The translations under genes and the position numbers were made by a program. 64,000 nucleotides of DNA, from assembly GCA_946184125.1 (NCBI GenBank), contig CAMHEL010000001.1, positions 24,905-88,904 on the forward strand. The letters run 5' to 3'. This stretch comes from an uncultured Prevotellaceae bacterium (lineage in GTDB: Bacteria > Bacteroidota > Bacteroidia > Bacteroidales > Bacteroidaceae). How positions within the stretch are numbered: the first letter of the stretch is position 1; every line of letters begins with the position of its first letter. The notes below the pieces were generated by a model that was given only the letters and a program-made list of their open reading frames with translations, was not told the DNA's origin and made no database searches. Of this stretch, positions 61,256-64,000 are shown piece after piece.

Positions 61256-61708
61256 TTACTTAAAAACCAACTGCAGGGGCTCGCTGTTGCTATTGTCGGC
61301 AATCATTTTCCCTTCTTTCTGCAGGGCAGCGATTTTGCTGTCGAGTTTCTTGATTTTCTTCTCGAGGTTGACAATCTCGGTCATGTCCTGAGCTGGGTGG
61401 TAGTAGATGCCAGCCACCATTCCGCAACCCTCTTCGCGGTCGGCCTTGGCCTTCTCGAGAGCAATCATCATGTTCGTCCTCTTCTTCTCAAGTTTGGAAA
61501 TATCCATGTTGATTTCCTTCACCTGTTTCATGTCTGAGTTGTCGACAGTGGTGTTTGATGCACAGTATTGCTCGATGTCGTTGTCTGCTTCCAGCATTTT
61601 TTGCATGCTGTAGTTTAGTCCGCACCAGATAGACATTACTGATAATCCTGCCAAAAGGAAGGTTGCAACTGCATTCGTGCAGTACTGATAAAATTTCTTA
61701 GTTTCCAT
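61256..61708 (-). CDS. Small membrane-anchored coiled-coil protein, unknown function
   Basis: 150 residues. A single N-terminal membrane helix (about 11-32; AVATFLLAGLSVMSIWCGL) without a lipobox, then a largely helical, charged domain with two coiled-coil segments (about 62-90, KEINMDISKLEKKRTNMMIALEKAK, and 108-135, DMTEIVNLEKKIKKLDSKIAALQKEGK). A short loop with CGMVAGIYYHP lies between. Such proteins may act as membrane scaffolds. It has its own promoter and no linked partner. Confidence 0.75.
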   Translation of the reverse strand: METKKFYQYCTNAVATFLLAGLSVMSIWCGLNYSMQKMLEADNDIEQYCASNTTVDNSDMKQVKEINMDISKLEKKRTNMMIALEKAKADREEGCGMVAGIYYHPAQDMTEIVNLEKKIKKLDSKIAALQKEGKMIADNSNSEPLQLVFK

Positions 61709-61775
61709 AATTCTTCTTTTTTTATTGTTATTACTTTTATTTACTTTTGGTGTCGTTACTTTTGTTTTGACGTTG

Positions 61776-61808
61776 CAAATATAGTCACTGGATCACCCTC
61801 CCTCCAAC
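61776..61808 (-). promoter_or_regulatory. Promoter of the coiled-coil gene (GTTG-N21-TATATTTG)
   Basis: Minus strand GTTG (61808-61805), 21 nt, TATATTTG (61783-61776); 68 bp before the ATG at 61708. Confidence 0.65.
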
Positions 61809-61992
61809 TTTTTTCATCATTTCCCTTTTATCACGTTGCGACACATGCCCCATTTTGTGACAAATTGTATTGACACCCTCTTTTTCTGTCGCATCACGTC
61901 TTTTTCGCTTCAAAATTTCATAATTCATAGTTCGTGGCTCAAAAATCATAGTTGGGTTTGCTTTAACATTTCTGCTGTTGTATGCAAAAACT

Positions 61993-62045
61993 TAAGTAGG
62001 TAATCAATATTTGATGATAGTTGCAGATGTTTTTAATTACCTATT
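61993..62045. repeat. AAGTAGGT inverted-repeat element, copy 2, interrupted by the MITE
   Basis: TAAGTAGGTAAT and AATTACCTATT arms around AATATTTGATGA and CAGATGTTTTT, matching 24008-24079. The MITE sits at the end of its right arm. Confidence 0.65.
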
Positions 62046-62243
62046 GAGTCCACTTTAAAAAGTTCGAATTCTTTGCCGAGAGCCGTTAGGTACTCCCCTC
62101 CCATCAAGGGGAGGGGTTGGGGTGGGGTCTGTAACTTATTGATTTTTAGTGCCATTTTAATCCATCTATCATTATCTCTCATTAAATGGTATAGGTGCGT
62201 GAGCTTCGCCTGTCGCTCTTTGTCCACTTTTTAAAGTGGACTC
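62046..62243. mobile_element. 198-bp MITE-like element with perfect 18-bp terminal inverted repeats
   Basis: Left end GAGTCCACTTTAAAAAGT (62046-62063) and right end ACTTTTTAAAGTGGACTC (62226-62243) are exact reverse complements. It is flanked on both sides by ACCTATT (62039-62045 and 62244-62250), a 7-bp target duplication. It codes for nothing. The interior matches 972-1150. The parent transposase is not in the window. Confidence 0.88.
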
Positions 62244-62563
62244 ACCTATTTATTCCTTTACTGAATGATGATGGCTATGGTCCCTAACCCACATTGCTGA
62301 TACTCCCTATGTATCTCCTTGATTTCCAGTATATGGATTTTTTTGTATTTGTTTTGGGTGTACCACGGATTTGACTTTCCCGATTCTTGAGGTAACCTCA
62401 AACCTCAAATCTCAAATCTCAATCCTCAATCCTAAAGATCGTTTACTTTTTCCCGGAAAAGGGTATTAATGAATGGCTGACAGAAAGTTCTTGTTTCCTT
62501 TAATTAGGAAATAAATGAAAATTGGCTCTCGCATTGCCTTGATCAGGAACAATCTTAGCCCAC

Positions 62564-62620
62564 GCAAGAAAACATCCTGTCTTTTTCTATAGAAGGCAGG
62601 ATGTTGTTTTCTTGTTTTTT
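62564..62620 (+). terminator. Orphan terminator-like hairpin
   Basis: CAAGAAAA.CATCCTG..CTT pairs with AAGGCAGGATG...TTTTCTTG (62593-62614), followed by TTTTTT. No gene lies upstream on this strand within 2 kb. Confidence 0.55.
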
Positions 62621-62657
62621 CTTGCTTTTCTTCTTGTTTTTTGCATGTATTGATAGG

Positions 62658-62686
62658 AGGTCGGGTCTCCGAACCCGACAAAGATT
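62658..62686. repeat. AGGTCGG...CCCGACAAAGATT element, copy 3
   Basis: One base shorter than the 60.7 kb copies and with a perfect GTCGGG-TCTCCGAA-CCCGAC stem. It is followed by CGAACTCATTTG and CTTGCTTGTCAAATGCC, linking it to the 63.3-63.9 kb family. Confidence 0.8.
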
Positions 62687-63382
62687 ATCCTTCCGAACTC
62701 ATTTGTATGTCATCTTGCTTGTCAAATGCCGTTGAGATATCATCTGCGAAAGAGAATCGCGAAATCCAAGGCACAGAGGGGACAGAGATGGAGAGATTTA
62801 AAACACAGAGGCACAAAGACACAGAGAAACACAGAGTTTTTATTTCTTGGAGAGGGAGAGAAGGGGAAAGAGAACAAATATTCTTGTGGGGAATAGAGAT
62901 AGAGAGTTCCAAACCCAGAGGTGAATGTAGGAAAAAACGAAAACCATCCCCTTGCATCAAAAGGAATCTTGCTTGTCAATTGCGGAAAAAACGAGAGATA
63001 ATAGCACACGAAGATGTAGCGGTCTTAGACGAGCTAAGACCCTACCAATCACGCACTCCTTAGTTTGTTCGCTGGCTTTGGATACTAAATTAGCAATGCT
63101 AACTTCTTTTTCTTCCTTTTTGAGGACACCGTAAGGTGTTTTTTCATAAGCATGAGCGTTTTCCCTATGAACAATCATTTTTTTCTATCTTTTTATTAAG
63201 CGTAGCGTTTTTTTATCCTCTCTCTGTTAATCGGTTAGAACAATTTATAATTCATAGTTCATAATTCATGAATGTCCATACGTTTTGGCGGTTTTTTGGT
63301 GTTTCTGTCCTTTCGAACTTATTCGTATGGCATTTTGCTTGTTAAATGCCGAAGACGAAAGCCAACCTCCGCACCATTCATA

Positions 63383-63466
63383 AGGCATTTTGCTTGTTAA
63401 ATGCCGAAAGCCCCTATAAAAAGTATGGATTACAATCCATTTCGAAAATAATCTTTTCGAAAGCAC
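63383..63466. repeat. 84-bp direct repeat, copy 1
   Basis: Identical to 63917-64000. It holds GGCATTT-TGCTTGTT-AAATGCC and TTTCGAAA-ATAATCT-TTTCGAAA hairpins and leads into the REP-like element at 63468. Confidence 0.93.
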
Positions 63467-63467
63467 T

Positions 63468-63586
63468 GGCGGCCTGAAAGGCCAACACGCTCTCAGCCCA
63501 GGGCAACGCCCTGGGTTTCCAAGTCGGGTCTCATTATTCCGCCCCGACGGGGCAAAAGCCTTATAACCAAATGCTTATGCCCTTTC
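63468..63586. repeat. REP-like dispersed element, copy 2
   Basis: Matches 23804-23920: GGCGGCCTGAAAGGCCAA, CCCAGGGCAACGCCCTGGG (63497-63515), GGGGCAAAAGCC and TGCTTATGCCCTTT. The T5 tract after the GC stem is not kept (TTTCC). 63590-63916 after it holds a duplicated GGTGGCGCA (63658-63673) and no gene. Confidence 0.85.
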
Positions 63587-63916
63587 TCCTGACTTCATCA
63601 CTATGAGCGCCATCAAATAGTGACTATTGAAAATCAAGCAGTTACAAAAAGAGATGGGTGGCGCAGGGTGGCGCAAACAAATTTAGTCACCTTTTGCAGG
63701 GCTTTTCTCTGCTCTGAGATTTGCGTATATGCAGTTAATCTCAGTTTGAGAGCCAAATATTGGATTTTCAGAGCATCGAGAACAAGCTTATACCGCAGAT
63801 AAGGTGGTTTGGGGAAGCCAGATGACTCGCAAAAGGATAATCTCCTCTATATACATATTGAATTTCAGTAAGTTACAGATGTAGAAACCATTGGGTGGCG
63901 CATTGACGAAGTCAGG

Positions 63917-64000
63917 AGGCATTTTGCTTGTTAAATGCCGAAAGCCCCTATAAAAAGTATGGATTACAATCCATTTCGAAAATAATCTTTTCGAAAGCAC
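63917..64000. repeat. 84-bp direct repeat, copy 2 (reaches the window edge)
   Basis: Exact copy of 63383-63466. Since copy 1 runs straight into the REP-like element, a further REP copy probably starts just outside the window. Confidence 0.93.

Larger units (their letters stand above)
62251..63382. other. Gene-free, repeat-rich stretch
   Basis: No ORF here has family features. 62777-62840 is the AAACACAGAGGCACAAAGACAC type of intergenic repeat, and the 140-residue ORF over it is its translation. GGCATTTTGCTTGTTAAATGCC-type hairpins occur at 63325 and, decayed, at 62707. The rest shows no recognisable structure. Confidence 0.6.

Noticed and set aside
62641-63063. 140-residue ORF at 62.6 kb
   Set aside because: It reads through three repeat families (AGGTCGG element, AAACACAGAGG repeat, CTTGCTTGTC element) and has no domain.
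63620-63802. 60-residue ORF next to GGTGGCGCA repeats as an integrase fragment
   Set aside because: No recombinase motif is visible in either strand around it.

Overview
The window looks like a chromosomal segment of a Bacteroidales bacterium, most likely Prevotellaceae. The evidence is two SusC/SusD pairs, a full-length SprA (the outer-membrane pore of the type IX secretion system, T9SS), lipoprotein signals of the Bacteroidota type, a BspA-like surface protein with a dockerin-like tail, a DUF4348 lipoprotein, and repeated Bacteroidota-type promoters (-33 TTTG, 19-21 nt, -7 TAnnTTTG). No tRNA, rRNA, CRISPR array, integrase or transposase gene was recognised.

Layout. 1-5.0 kb: the 3' end of a GH78 alpha-L-rhamnosidase, then on the minus strand a one-module nonribosomal peptide synthetase (C-A-T-R) directly behind pheS. 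6.2-15.8 kb: housekeeping genes. These are a DUF4348 lipoprotein, murB, a metallo-hydrolase, a three-gene minus-strand membrane operon (YtxH, holin-X-like, small ORF), a SPOR lipoprotein, ruvX, def, a TPR protein and thrS. 16-21.4 kb: a class A acid phosphatase with a T9SS-like tail, then a minus-strand SusC/SusD pair. 22-33.8 kb: ddh, a TerB-like gene, ruvA, sprA and dacB. 33.9-38.1 kb: a hypothetical exported protein, an AT-rich patch with small unknown genes and a gene remnant, and an AlbA_2/HATPase regulator-like gene. 38.7-49.4 kb: a complete beta-glucan (laminarin-type) utilisation locus, SusC-SusD-glycan-binding lipoprotein-GH16-GH3. 49.5-61.7 kb: a von Willebrand lipoprotein, a small acidic lipoprotein, a GH43 enzyme, the BspA-like protein, a DUF6377 membrane regulator-like protein and a small coiled-coil protein. 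61.7-64 kb: no convincing gene, only repeats.

How the genes work together. The 38.7-49.4 kb locus reads as one pathway. The surface lipoprotein and SusD bind beta-glucan, GH16 cuts it at the surface, SusC imports the oligosaccharides, and GH3 releases glucose. SprA would export T9SS cargo; the phosphatase at 16 kb ends in a tail that resembles a T9SS sorting signal. The NRPS is predicted to activate one amino acid, possibly lysine-like, and release it as an aldehyde.

The most unusual content is between genes. (1) A dispersed promoter cassette lies upstream of three unrelated minus-strand genes (at 21.4, 23.5 and 38.05 kb). In each, a 15-19 bp hairpin sits exactly 13 nt from the -7 box and the -33 element lies inside the hairpin arm; base-pair changes between copies are compensatory. 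(2) A 198-bp MITE-like element at 62.0 kb has 18-bp perfect terminal inverted repeats and a 7-bp target duplication, with a decayed second copy at 1 kb. (3) Several other tandem and dispersed repeat families fill nearly every long intergenic gap.
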